Below, piece after piece: positions 35,801 through 48,137 of a stretch of DNA of 64,000 nucleotides. The stretch covers positions 24,197,046-24,261,045 of the forward strand of contig JABAKD010000023.1 in assembly GCA_012845835.1 (NCBI GenBank), written 5' to 3'. Origin of the DNA: Undaria pinnatifida (lineage: Eukaryota > Sar > Phaeophyceae > Laminariales > Alariaceae). Made by a program: the position numbers and the translations under genes. Under the pieces are notes generated by a model. It was not told the DNA's origin, searched no databases, and saw only the letters and a program-made list of their open reading frames with translations. Within the stretch, counting starts at the first letter, position 1; every line of letters begins with the position of its first letter.

Positions 35801-36848
35801 AACTGGGTCGTGTCACAGTACGGGGGGGCTTTTGCGCCCAGAAAATTTTTGATTGATGGGGCTCCTCAATTGTCAACTGGGGAATTGTCCAGTATATCAT
35901 TCCATCACGTTTGCGTGTTTTGAATGATATTTGTTTTGCGTGACTGAATATCCATTGATTGGATGGCGAGAATGCTATTTGCAATACAGGCTGGTTCAAG
36001 TTAAAGCCCGAAATTCTCTCCCTCACGAACGTCGCTCGCAATATCTAGTCAAAGGGAGAATATTTGGTATCACACCAACCCCCATGACCAGTAAAAGAGG
36101 GTGCCATTGTCGGGGGGGGGTTACCAGCCTCGGGCTGTCTTGCTTGGAGCAAATGTTGTATCGACCAATGCCAGACCTTCAATTTTTCAATAATTAATTG
36201 TCAGGCTTTTCCGATGCCGGGGCGAGAAAATAATTGCGACTTACTTGCACGAACCTGTTGGAGGTACTCCAAGGCATATCTGTAGACTGTTTCGCGAAAA
36301 TAATCGAAGATCTGACTTGCCTATGTTCAGCGTAAGCATAACTTAGCAAAGAAACTGGATTCTGCACTAGAAACAATTTATTGGATAGAAATAACGTATC
36401 CTAATAATTTATACGCACAAAGGCAAAACGTCCGCACGCCGGTTTTGAGAGAATCTCATCAGATATATGAACCCTAAAATTCAGCACACGTGTTCTACAT
36501 GCCCCTCCCGAGGCTTGACCACAGGTATTTTGTTTTTTCGCCGTTTTTTTTTTGGTCTAAAAAGGTCCACGTTTTCTAAAAAAACATCATAACAGACGAA
36601 AAACCAGGCAAATCGAAGAAAAAAACAAACAAACAAACATGTGAGGTCTTCACAACGACACATATAAATAAGACGTGTGCTAGAATTCGCGGTCTGAACG
36701 GAATATACGGCGTGGACATTAATCAGGGAATAAAATGTGGATTTCGAGGGTTTAGGTTGAACCATCCCGTTCGTTTCACTCGCGAAAAGTCCCTCTACCA
36801 GGCCATAACTGGGGAGGCAACGGACAGACAGAGAGAGATAACCAGTGT

Positions 36849-37230
36849 ATGATAGCCGCAGCCTTATTAGGTATCAATCGATTTAAAGGGGAAAAAGGAA
36901 TATACCGAATACGATTCCCCAACGACTCCTGGTCGACGGCGCCGACGTCGCCCACTGTGATGACGCCATCCTTGCTTCGGTATTTCCAATCTCTGGGTGC
37001 TGACCGATTGGCTGATGGGATTTGCACAAATCGTGACCCAGTCTACCTCGTCGCTAGCTGGCTTGTGTACGAAGACCTGGAGATACGCTCGTATCCGTTG
37101 TCCCCCAATATGAACAAGGCAGATAATCAACGGTACATGCACGACGAGTCGCTGTACACGTCAGCACTCGCCGACACAGAGACGGTTCAAGAAAAACAGG
37201 GCCACCTTCACTATCTGCATTTCCGGTGGA
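36849..37230 (+). pseudogene. Unrecognised ORF running into minisatellite MS-C
   Basis: The ATG at 36,849 gives MIAAALLGINRFKGEKGIYR, DSWSTAPTSP, LLRYFQSLGADRLADGICTN and VYLVASWLVYEDLEIRSYPL, which is a plausible globular sequence. From about 37,220 the frame passes without a break into the minisatellite (MENSIASMETSVEDMEAI) and stops at 37,334. The 3' end of an old gene may have been replaced by the array. Confidence 0.3.
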
Positions 37231-38480
37231 AGCTCGTGAACGTTTCCATGGAAAACTCCATCGCTTCCATGGAAACTTCTGTGGAAGATATGGAAGCTAT
37301 TGAAGCATCCATGGTATCTTCCACGTTTTTATGATAGCTTCCACAGAAACTTCCATTGAAGCTTCCATGGAAGCTTTCACCAAAGCAAGCTCTACGGATG
37401 CTTCAACGAAAGCTTCCACGGAAGCAACTTCAACGGAAGCTTCCATGAAAACTTCCACGGAAGCAACTTCCACGGAGACTTCAACGAAAGCTCCCACGGA
37501 AGCAACTTCCGCCGAAGCTTCAATGAAAACATCCACGGAAGCTTCTACGGAAGAAACTTCCACGGAAGCTTCCGTGAAAGCTTTCACGGAAGCAACTTCC
37601 ACGGAAGCTTCGACGAAAGCTGCCACGGACGCAACATCCACGGAAGCAACTTCCACGAAAGCAACTTCCACGGAGGAAGCTTCCACGGAAGCAACATCCA
37701 CGGAAGCAACTTCCACGGAAGACTCCACGAAAGCTTTCACGGAAGCAACTTCCACGGAAGACTCCATGAAAGCTTTCAAGGAAGCAACTTCCACGGAAGC
37801 GTCCACGAAAGTTTTCGTGGATGTAAATTTGCTTCCACGGAAGCTTTCATGAAAGTAAATTGATTCCAAGGAGGTTTTCGTGGGAGTAAATTTGTTTTCA
37901 CGCAAGCTTTCGTGGTGGCAAATATTCCCCTTCTTGCTTCCAAGTTTCCTTGATGGCTTTCGTGCCTTTCAGGGAAGCTCTCGTGGAAGCAAATTTGCTT
38001 TCCCAAACGCTTTCACGAACTTTTTCACAGAAGTAACTTTCCTTCCACGAAACCTTTCACGGAAGCTTTCACTCACGTAAGTTTGCTTCCACGGAATATT
38101 TAAAGGGAGATTTCACGGCCGCTTTCCTCGAAATTAATTTCCTTCACAGAAGCTTTCGCGGAAGTAAGTTTTCTTCCACGGAAGCTTCCGTGAAAGTAAA
38201 AGCTCTCGTGGAATCTAACTTTATTTCAATAAGGCTTTCACGGCGAATTTTACGCAAGTAAATGTGCCTCCATGGAAGCTTTCATGAGAGCTTTCACTGA
38301 CGTAATATTGCTTCCCAGGAAGCTTTCAGGGAAGCTTTCGTGGACGTAAACAAATATTTCACGGACAGGGTTCGCGAATGAAAATTGCTGCCACGAAAGG
38401 TTCCGTGAAAGCTTTTGGGGAAGCAAATAAACTTCCACAAAAGCTTCCGTGAAATCTTCCATGGAAGCTACTTCCGATGC
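37225..38480 (-). repeat. 27-bp-type minisatellite array MS-C, inverted
   Basis: The plus strand reads TTCCACGGAAGCAACTTCCA repeatedly, the reverse complement of the MS-A/MS-B unit. Frames stay open on both strands (173 codons plus, 202 codons minus) with repeats such as STEATSTEAST and SVEVASVKAFV. From 37,850 onward the repeats are more diverged. Confidence 0.95.
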
Positions 38481-39387
38481 TCCCACAGCTAAATAAGTGG
38501 ACATTCCGTGGATTCGTCCAGGGAGAGGATGGAAGCGTCCACTGAAACAGTAGTTCATGTGTACAAGCCCGAAAGCTTGGACTTCCACCACCGTACTGAA
38601 CATGCTGGCGGGAGGTCCCGCAAAACGCATATCAGGTACATATGCGTTGCAAATTGCGGTTATTAAACTACGTAAGCACTGAGCAGTGAGACTTTGGCGA
38701 AGCTGGGAGGGTCCGACGTTTTGTCATGTACACGCTTACGCACGTGACCTGTTATGGAATCCACTTTTTTCACCAAGTTTGCAAAGATTCGTGTGAGCTA
38801 AGGTAAACCAGGAAATCGCGCCGGATGCCGCCCAGACGTTTCACAATGTTCACGCAGCTATCCCGTAGCCTTTTACTGGCGGCAGTCGGCTTACGCCATG
38901 ACGAAGGCGTCGTTCCTTAGAGTGGAGTGTAAGTGGTGGCCGTCGATAGGTTCCTCGTTGTTCGTGGAGGAACACAGAAATAGGCCGACCCCCGGTCCTC
39001 CCGACCGTGCGTGCTTTGTACCATGCAAGCCTTCAAATTCCAAATGCTTCCTACGCGGGAGAACGTCAAAGGAAGTCAATAGCATGCATCCATCGCGAGA
39101 AAGTACAACTTCACGAGCAAGCCCTTACTCACCGACATAAAGCGATGTGGGAGGCGTTGGAACAACGCCACCCCTTCCCACCGTGCACGAGTCCGTGCGC
39201 CCCTCTCCCGACACCACAATACACCCACACAAAAACTAGCGCTGATCAAGGCGAGGCCAGAAGACGTCAATATCGGACTGCGTCATCCAGGTTTCAACAA
39301 ACAAGCAACTGATTGCACGGGCCCAGTAGAGGCTAGAGGTAGAGAGAGCCGACGCCATGACGTTAACCCTACGGTCCACGACATGCT

Positions 39388-40350
39388 TCATACCCGTAAC
39401 CAATAACGCCGCACCGCAGCAACCTAAGCAACGGCCACATCCAGCAGGGGGCAAGGGGAATGAGACAAGTAACACAAACCTTCCTAACGTATACGACCTT
39501 CGATATCTATCAGCAACACGATGACGCCGTCAATGAGTACGAATAACAGACACCAGCCCAGAGTACGGGGTGGATAGGCATGAAGGCATTTATGCCACCC
39601 GCAGCTTCCACCAGCCTTTTTTGTCCAGAACCACGCATAGCCACATACCCCATATTACTATGTACCCCGAGGCTTCCTCAGTAATTGTGGACGACTTCGC
39701 TAGAAGGGCAGTAACCAAGCCCCCCCCTTCCGCCCCAATCCACCTTCCCCACGACACAAAGGCGTCGGCGACACGAGGCTGTTGGCGAATGAACAACGCA
39801 ATATCAGCACCCGTCGGTCTTTTTCCACTCGTTGACAACGGGAAGTGAGAAGAGGACGGTACCTATTCCAGGGAAAACCACACGTTCATGGATGATGGCA
39901 CAACACCCTTCCAACCAACACCTCCCACACCCACGTCCGCCACAAACACCTGGCAGATGGCGAATAGACAAAACATAATCAGCCGGTCATTTCCCACTAC
40001 TTCGAAGCAGAAACAACAGGAAAGGAACCTGTCCATCGTACGCCACGAGCTTGTGACGAAGACTTCCCCCCCCCCTCGGAACGCTTCATACCCTCAACCA
40101 ATAACGCCGCACCGCAGCAACTTACGCAACGACTACATTCGGCAGTGGTAAAAAGACAATGAGACAAATATCACAAAACGTTCCCATCGTATACCACCTT
40201 CCGCATCCATCAGCAATACGGTGACGAAGTCAATGCATACGAATAACAGACGCCAGCCCAGAGTACGGGGTGAATACGCAACAAGGCCTTTACGCCACCC
40301 GCAGCTTCCACCAGCCTTATTTGTCTACAACCACGCATTGCCACATATCT
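39388..40350 (+). repeat. Degenerate 0.7-kb tandem duplication
   Basis: 39,388-39,670 and 40,089-40,350 match: CCAATAACGCCGCACCGCAGC, then GTCAATG(A/C)(G/A)TACGAATAACAGAC and CAGCCCAGAGTACGGGGTG. The offset is about 701 bp. A protein-like minus frame at 39,590-39,838 (PTGADIALFIRQQPRVADAF) overlaps the first unit and is not kept in the second. Confidence 0.75.
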
Positions 40351-43231
40351 TTCTCCTGCGGCCGCTGTCTCGCTGCTTATGCTGCTCTTTTATTGCGACT
40401 ACTGCCGGTGTTTGCTATGAGCTTTCGCGGTTTCCCTTGTGCCAGGCTTCATGGTCTTCGCAAATGATTTACGAAGAGAAATCACACTTCTTTGTGACCT
40501 GGGCGGCAGAAATAAATCCTCTCCTGATGAACACAGCCTTGTCCAAGAACCCCCAAAATTTTGAACTGCCACATAACAACGACTGCCATCCTCTCGCCCT
40601 CAGCACATACCCCCACCCACACCGCGCATAAGACACACCGACTAGTTCTGTGTTCAATGGGAGACACGTCTCTCCTCGTAGCGTTTTGGTCGGAGTTTAC
40701 GCGTCTGGTGCGTCGCTGCTGTCGCCACTCCACTCTTGCGACTGATGTTGGTGTCTGCTACTGCTGTGGGTACCTGCTGTGAACCTTCGTATGTTTGATC
40801 TTTGCCTGATTTCTGCGTGTCTTCGGCTTTGTACGCTCCATTCTGCCGGTTAAATCACTTGGCACGCTCTGTACAAGTAGTCACCGAATAGGTTTCACAA
40901 CTGACTTCATCTCTTGTCGACTGCTAGCTTGGGTCGACCACACTTAGGACGCTGACATCCATCTCAAGCACGTTTGGCGCCCGACGTATCGTCAGTGACA
41001 AGTGTCAGTTACGCATAAAATGATGGGCAGAGCAAGGGACGCCAGCTACCCTTTGGATTTGGGAATAAAGACTGACCGCGGCACAGAAATTTGACGGTTT
41101 CAAAAAACAAGTAGGCTCTGAGTTATGTTGGAAATTACACGTCAAAATGTACCACGGGCCTTACAAGGAGCCTCACGAGACTACGTGGTGGCGACCCAAT
41201 GGGCCTAAGACACTCTTCGTATTGGTGAGCGTGGGCCATGTTAGGCGGAGACATACCCGGCATCTCTTTTAAGCGTTTCGCGGTGCTTCTTTGCGTGCTT
41301 CGGAGGTCGTCGCTCAAACCGTCAATTGTTGTTGCTGTGCTATCCACAACATAGGTGTTGAACCCCTGTACCGGCCGCTCGAACTGTCCGCTAGCTAATT
41401 CGCAATTATTTATTTGTCGGTAACCGCCAACTATCCGGTCCGTAGTCAGTGGTCAGGTCAACGCCGAAACCTCACTCGTCACGAAGGGTGAGTGCTTTGT
41501 GCTGGGTATGCAGCGAGCCCTACCTCCACCCGCTTTTGAGGACGGTTTCAATCACAGCACCCACAGCTCTGAAGCCTGCCGCACCCACTGTACTTGTGAC
41601 GAATTTGAATTAAAAACGACGCCGGGTGGAATGTTGGTACGCGCTCGATATTTAAAAGACGATCCTTCCAAGAATAAGTCGCCCTTAACCCCGACGGTTC
41701 CTTGTACAGTCGCTAAGGCAAGTTATTTCCCTTACAAGACGTGACGAGGTTTTTTATCGTAGCTGTGGACGGTCCACGTGAAAGCCCCGCCTAACCGTCG
41801 AACAGCCTCCGTTCCCGCTCCTGATGCTGTTGACGATAGCAACGAGCCACAGCACGGGCGCGACCCACGTTTCCCACTGAATCTACGTGGTAATCGTTTG
41901 CCTTAAATGTGTGCGTCATTGATGGTGTGCCCGTCTCTTTTCGTGGCACTGGTACCGCCGTGCTACATCGTAATTCCTTCTGCCAATATATACGGACACG
42001 TCCTCTTCTGTGTTTAGGAAACGCTAAACTACAGTGGCGGAGCTACGATGACGGGGGAGGCCTCGACTAAGCCAAGTTGGCTCGGGGACGTTTCCGTGGT
42101 TCTGACAAAATACTCTCCCGAGCTTGTTTCAAGATCCGTGTTAGTTGGTACGCTGAAGGCCATGCTTACAAATGAAGACCATATCAACGGCCACCCACCC
42201 ACCCCGACGTTCGTGCGCCACACCTTTATACCTCGGGATTAGAGTCACTGGCGCGCGTGTCATTAGAGGGTATGGTATACCTGCAACCCGCGGTCAGGCC
42301 GAACTGTCCATGACGTGCACCACATTCCGGAACAGAAATCAAGATCAGGGATGCACCGGAGGCAACACGGCCTTAGCACGCCAAACACGCACGACGACAA
42401 CAACACAACCCACGCATCCCACGCCTCCCAACTTCAACTCACGACCCATAACGTTGTATACTTGCAAGGAACGTGTGGTGACCTCCACGCACCGAAACAT
42501 AACGACGTAGGCGTCGTGGCGATCTCGTTGTGGAGAAATGTCACGTAGATTCCACCGTTTCTTCCAGATTTTCTGCGCGGGCGAAGGTTCGACATCATGT
42601 AATCCGTACCTACGATTTAGCAGGAAGAATGGATATTGCCAAGTAGCCGTTCAGCAGGCGGCCCAAGAAGTCGTTTGCGTTTAGCCATGTAGTTAAGGTC
42701 TCGTGCCATTGGAGTCACCAGTTGGCGATCGCACCATGCAAGCGTTCCAACCTCTTGCAGGGAATATTTGCATTACTGACACGTCCTCTCCCTTGCCCTT
42801 GCCGCCGCTGCAACGGACGTCCTGGTTGCTTACCCACCCGACCGTGATGCTGGAAATGCCACCATCCCACGCGGAGACAAGCCCTACGAAGCGCGACAAC
42901 TCCGGCTGTTTTTTTCTACCCATCACAGGCACGGAAACTTCATAGTGACGCTAAACTACGGACCATCGCCGGGTCGGGTGCGGGTTGGGAACACGAGGGG
43001 ATGGAGGTCGTGGAGGTCGTGGCCGGTTGCCTGGATTCCATCTGGGAAACCCCGCCAGCCGGTCGGGATCGATCTTCTACGACAAGGGCTGTGCTCTACG
43101 GCGCTACCGCTTGAATCATCCCGACGACTCCTGGCTGGGACCTCATCACCTCGTGGACAGATAAAATGGTCCTATCCCGATTTAGACGAGCCCTTCGTGG
43201 TCGGTAAATCTTGCCGTGCGTTGGCCATCAT

Positions 43232-43643
43232 TGTTGAAAGTATTAACCTTTGGATTCAAATCTAAGTCAACGCGTAGTCTATTCGCACGAATAAGATATG
43301 CAGTTGAATCTTAAGTTACACTTACGTTGAATCTTCGGTGTAACCTAGATGTAAACGTAGATTTGAGTATGTTAAGGTTGTCCTGTTGTCCCGGTATTCT
43401 ACCATTGTTCCGTGATGATTAGGTGGTGATGCAACCCACCATGATCACTCTCCCAACTCTCCTTCTCTTCGTTCTTTCTCTGCTTTCTTCTTCTTCTCTC
43501 TTTGGCCTCAAGCGCCCTTTCCAAACTATCCTTTTTCTTTCTTATCACAAGTGATCTTAACAGACACTTCGGTGCCACCTCTGCATCTCTTCGCATAGAA
43601 GACAGAGCCTTCACACAACCATTGTGTCCACAGGCTATTCACA
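43232..43643 (+). repeat. 5' LTR
   Basis: 412 bp, TGTTGAAAGTATTAACCTTT to GGCTATTCACA. Matched by 47,712-48,137 with scattered substitutions and short indels, which implies an appreciable age. The sequence right after it (GGTTATGAGC) is where a primer-binding site would lie; it has some likeness to initiator-Met tRNA-type sites but is not a clear match. Confidence 0.93.
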
Positions 43644-43756
43644 GGTTATGAGCTTTCAACCTTCGATATAAACATCGATCGGCACCAAGCGACTTCTCAT
43701 TGAAGTTTGTCGCATCTTACCTGGAAGTTTGAGAGAAACTTCCATTAAGCCGGCTA

Positions 43757-43890
43757 CAACATCAGCTACAGCATCAGCATCAGCATCAGCGATCAGCATC
43801 AGCATTAGCATCAGCATCAGCGATCAGCATCAGCATCAGCATCGGCATCAGCATCAGCATCAGCATCAGCGATCAGCATCAGCATCACCA
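43757..43890 (+). repeat. CAGCAT / GATCAGC microsatellite in the retrotransposon leader
   Basis: Repeats of CATCAG interrupted four times by GATCAG, ending at the probable gag ATG (43,890). Confidence 0.85.
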
Positions 43891-44687
43891 TGGGAGAGTC
43901 CACGAAAGCAGGTGATGCGGTAGACAAGCTCGTTAGAGCTCTCAACGCCAAATTGAATGGGCTTACGTTCGACGTATGAAAACGCACGGCTCAGTCCGTG
44001 ATAAGTATGCGTCATGCCGGGATCTCTGATATCTTGGAAGGGCGACCTTGCCCCGAGCCCGAACTAGTCAGTCCTCGTCCATCTTCTAGAAGAAGTAGCC
44101 CTTCACGAGCTGTAACTCGCAGCCAGGCCGCTGACGAAACGGACATTCAGTCCGGGGAAACACCCCCGGCTGATACGGCAGAAAATATACAGCCGGACGC
44201 AGGGAGTACTCCCGTGGACGCGGTGCATCTGCCACCATCATCTTCAGGATATTCTACACTCCCGGCCGCAACATCAGGTGTATGGGCCACGGATGACAAC
44301 ATCTCGAATTTGGAAGACATCAAGCACTGGCACCGCGACAATCGTCTTCTGTTCGACTTCTTTTTCCTGAGTACATCGGGAGCGGCGGCCAGCATTCTTC
44401 TACAATTCAAGCCCAAACGAGGTGAACTTGCGAATGGAAAAGCTGCTTGGGATGGTATGGTTAGAAAATATTAAAATTCCACCCGCCAACGTAGACGTAT
44501 ACTCAAACAACAACTATCGCATATGGTCATGACGGATGGGCAAGACCCAGACGTGTTTATAAATGAATTGTACTATTTACGGGATAAACTGGTGGACATG
44601 GGAGAGGTATTCAACGATGACAGCAGAGTGGACATAGTGCTGGAAGGACTCACGGATGAATACCTGCAAATAATATATACCTGGTAG
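43890..44687 (+). pseudogene. gag: gag (N-terminal and capsid region), with nonsense codons
   Basis: The probable start is ATG 43,890 (MGESTKAGDAVDKLVRALNA). The frame is broken by TGA at 43,977, resumes with DILEGRPCPEPELVSPRP, then a capsid-like block of the UBN2/Retrotran_gag type: IKHWHRDNRLLFDFFFLST, ILLQFKPKRG, KAAWDGMVRKY. A TAA at 44,472 interrupts just before a helical segment (DPDVFINELYYLRDKLVDMG, RVDIVLEGLTDEYL). The frame ends at TAG 44,685, where the next functional block continues in the +1 register from 44,683. The normal role is the capsid of the retrotransposon particle. At least two stops and one frameshift exclude function. Confidence 0.8.
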
Positions 44688-46428
44688 CGCCGAAGCAGAT
44701 GATGACTTCACACTCGACCGAGCTGTGATAACAATGCGTAATATGTACGGGAATAGAGCTATGCGAAACGGGCCTTCGCGAAAAGCGAAGGGGCGTGAAT
44801 CTGCTATGGTAGTCACGTCAACACCCTCAGCAGTAGTGACCTGTTCACACTGCAACAAGCCAGGCCATCGATTCCAAAATTGCTTCAAACGCAAGGGAAC
44901 CATGTCGGGGAAGAAACTCCCCCCGACACCTCGAAAGAATTCGAGGTGTAGCCTGCATAATACCAATCGCCACGATAACAGCGACTGTCGGTCTCAAATG
45001 CGGGACGACAATATAACCCTTCGCCCTCGTCCTGGTCAACCAAATAGACGGCGTAATAACAACCGCAGTGCTCACGCCAATACCGCCACATCTCCAACTT
45101 CAACAACGCAAATGGATGCTTACGTTTCAGAGATACATGCTCCATCCACTACTACTGCTGCTGCGACTACAGCAGCTACTTCTACGTCCTTCGCGACTCC
45201 TTCCTGTCCATCCCAACCTCCAGTGGGTATAGGTTATTCTTTCATCGCCGCACCTCCGATCAAGATCGCCGCGCAGCCCGTCGACTTCTCCATGACTGCG
45301 GACAGCGGAGCGTAGAGCCACTTCATCGACAATCAGATTCTACTGGGCATTGAACATAAAATGAACCACTGCGTGCAGCTGGACCCTCCCGTAATAATCA
45401 ACGTAGCGGGATACCATCGCCTTTATGGCGTTGGTCAAGGGGTTTTGGTCGTACAAGTGTTGGGCCACATAGGCTCTAAGCACTCTGTACAGCTTCCTGT
45501 CACGATCGTACCTGGCCTAGGCAGGCACTTGTTTTCGGGGGGATCAGCTGCTGCGAGAGGGGTCACAATGATCATCGCCACGCAGTCGTACCTTGACATG
45601 GGTGCTTTTGCTATACGTTTACGTAAGGACAGCCACTGCCCTTCTTTGTATCAGCTCGACCTCACCTCTGGTGCAACCAGCCGAACACCTGAGACAGCGT
45701 TCCCGACCATCTCCGGCAATAATTTTAAACCGGAAACCGTCCTCGCTGTTCATGCTTCGACGACTCCTAAAACGACGACCTCCCTGCCTAAAACCATTCC
45801 AGCTAACATCGGACACAGGAGGCTGCTGGGTCATCCCAAGCAGGTGATAGCCGAGGTGAAAAACATCCCAGAATGTGGAGCAAATTTTTCAGACACTTTA
45901 TCGGCGTGTGATACGTGCAAGATCATTAAGAGCACTCAACAGGAACACCGTAAGATATTGCGGCCTAACCTTTCCAGCGAACATACAAAACTGGTGAGTA
46001 CTGACCTGCTAGGATACGCCGACATGGCATTATATACCGACGATCACAGCAGGGTAAAAAGAGGCTGCTTCATCGAAGAGGCGCCTTCCGTTCAACCAAC
46101 AGCAGACTCGGCCACTTCTCAAGTAAGAGCGCGTCAGCTGGCCCTACAACGTCAAGGATCGCCAAAACAGCAGTTCGATAACGTTTCGCAGTACACCAGC
46201 AGGGCTCTCAGAATGGACAAAACAAACCGTCCGGTATCTATTTCGGTACCCAACATCTACGCGCAATCTATGGCCTCACCACAGGCGGAAGAACGCAAAC
46301 CTTCAGCGACCTCTGCTCGAAGGTCAACGACTTCAGCACGGAGAACTCCTTCTAAGCTCCAACACCTTAAAGTCGCATTTACAGCTCCGGCTTGCAAGAC
46401 CGCCTTGACCATCGCGACGGCCTTGTAA
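44683..46428 (+). pseudogene. pol: gag zinc knuckle, protease and truncated integrase (pol)
   Basis: In one register: the nucleocapsid zinc knuckle CSHCNKPGHRFQNC (CX2CX4HX4C), a CSLHNTNRHDNSDC module typical of algal/stramenopile Copia elements, and a Thr/Pro-rich linker. The protease active-site block TADSGA follows, then TAG (45,313) and SHFID, so one nonsense codon sits in the protease active-site loop. Downstream are the GAG-pre-integrase zinc module (HRRLLGHPKQ ... CDTCK) and the start of the integrase core (STDLLG...DDHSR). The core then jumps to degenerate QYTSRAL in place of the DNGGEYTS-type motif, implying internal deletions. The frame ends at 46,428. Without the stop and deletions this would process and integrate the element; here it is dead. 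Confidence 0.8.
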
Positions 46429-46439
46429 AATATCTCAGG

Positions 46440-47250
46440 CAACCTTCATGATCACAAAAATCATTGTTTCATGGAGTTCCATACAAGATTGCGGCGTTTC
46501 ATAAGTGGGAAAAAATTAAGCCTGTTTTTGATCCTGCCGTGTACGGTGTACGACCGGATTCTACCGCGTGCTATCGGTCTTTTCAATAACCGACAAACCG
46601 CGATGTACCGAGGACGGAGAAGCGTGTTACGCACAAACCGAATAGGCAATATACCGACAAACGATTGGCCTATTATAATTCAGCTACAAGACGGCAATGG
46701 ACCGGGGAAGAACAAGGCCGACGTACGACACATCGCATCACAATTTCTCCCCGTCTCTGTCCAAGCGCTTCTTCAGCCCTCCTTTACCTTCTATACAAAT
46801 GAGGTCCATCAACAGCTACCCGAACGGCACTTCCGTCAACAATCGGGGACAGGCGCTGAAAATGTGGGCACGGTTGAAATTGATGGGTAGAGAATATTAC
46901 TTAGTGCAGCAGTTATTTGTCAACCATAAAGTTACAACTGCTCGCCAGTTACGTATTAGTAAAGGTGGAACTATGGGTCGTATGGACTTATGTCAACGAT
47001 CGTACAACAATAAGCCATGTTCTACCGGAAAATGCGTACGAGTACATATTCCAGCATTTAGGAGTAAAGGCTCACAAAGGACTGTCTCTCTTATGCTCTT
47101 CAGCGTACGATTAGTATCAGACAGTTTATCGTTATATGCGTATCCTAGGATCATATTGAAGTGGCTTACAGCAGCGACCTTTGTTTGTTCGTTAGTTTGT
47201 TTATTTGTTTCTTCTTGTTGGGATATAGCTCGTTGATGGACTATGACTAC
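46440..47250 (+). pseudogene. Degenerate pol 3' region
   Basis: In a shifted frame near 46,465-46,560, FHGVPYKIAAFHKWEKIKPV recalls the integrase C-terminal motif of Copia elements. After that, only short frames remain (46,471-46,890; 46,697-47,236), and no YVDD box or RNase H motif is seen. At 4.9 kb total the element is too short for a full gag-pol, so the reverse transcriptase region is largely deleted or beyond recognition. Confidence 0.5.
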
Positions 47251-47711
47251 ACCCACCATAGTTTGTTACAGTACAATCAGTACTCGTAGTTTTATCTGCT
47301 TCCTAATTTTTGTTTTTGCGGAAGTACGTAAGTACATCAAACAAACGACTGAAGAGTGAGGATGTTTTATTTGTCGTAATGGACACTTGTCCACACTTCT
47401 CTTTATGTGTCTAGTATTGTTTATCTATTTGGTACAACTAAGAAAGCGTGTTTAAAACCTAGTAGACGAATTATTGCGTTTTATCTACTAGGTAGAGTAT
47501 TTATCGCTGGAAATTACACCAAGCGTAATTTTTATACTTATATTTGTGTGTAACGTTTACTTTTGTAAAATGTGTGGATAACATGGATACATCCATATTG
47601 CGGCGGTTGATACACCCGACAGGATATGAGACCCATTTGTTTTTTTCTTTTACGAATTCGTTTTCTAAGTATGAGGCTTCTCTAGCAATCTGACTCCGCA
47701 TTATGGGGGCG

Positions 47712-48137
47712 TGTTAAAAGTATGAACCTTTGGATTCAAATCTAAGTTAATGCGCAGTCTATTCGCACGAATAAGATATGCAGTTGAATCTTAAGTTGAA
47801 TCTTACGTTGAATCTTCGGTGTGTAACCTAGATGTAAACGTAGATTTGAGTATGTTAAGGTTGTCCCGTTGTCCCAGTATTCTACCGTACTACGGGCATT
47901 GTTCCGTGATGATCAGGTGGTGATGCAACCCACCATGATAACTCTCCCAACTCTCCTTCTCTTCCTTCTTTCTCTGCTTTCTTCTTCTTCTCTCTTTGGC
48001 CTCAAGCGCCCTTTCCAAACTATCCTTTTTCTTTCTTATCACAAGTGATCTTAACAGACACTTCGGTGCCACCTCTGCATCTCTTCGCATAGAAGACAGA
48101 GCCTTCACACAACCATTGTGTCCACAGGCTATTCACA
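47712..48137 (+). repeat. 3' LTR
   Basis: 426 bp, TGTTAAAAGTATGAACCTTT to GGCTATTCACA. It is preceded by ATTATGGGGGCG, a short purine-rich tract. It differs from the 5' LTR by substitutions and by small insertions (for example ATTCTACCGTACTACGGGCA against ATTCTACC). Confidence 0.93.

Noticed and set aside
37331..37852. CRISPR-like appearance of regular short repeats
   Set aside because: There are no unique spacers, the unit is degenerate and palindromic, and the genome is eukaryotic.
43729..43923. ORF of Ser/Ala/His/Gln repeats in the Copia leader
   Set aside because: Translation of the CAGCAT microsatellite; the true gag frame starts at its end.
46697..47236. 179-codon frame as an intact reverse transcriptase
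   Set aside because: No RT motifs (for example a YVDD box); composition and frame shifts suggest decay.
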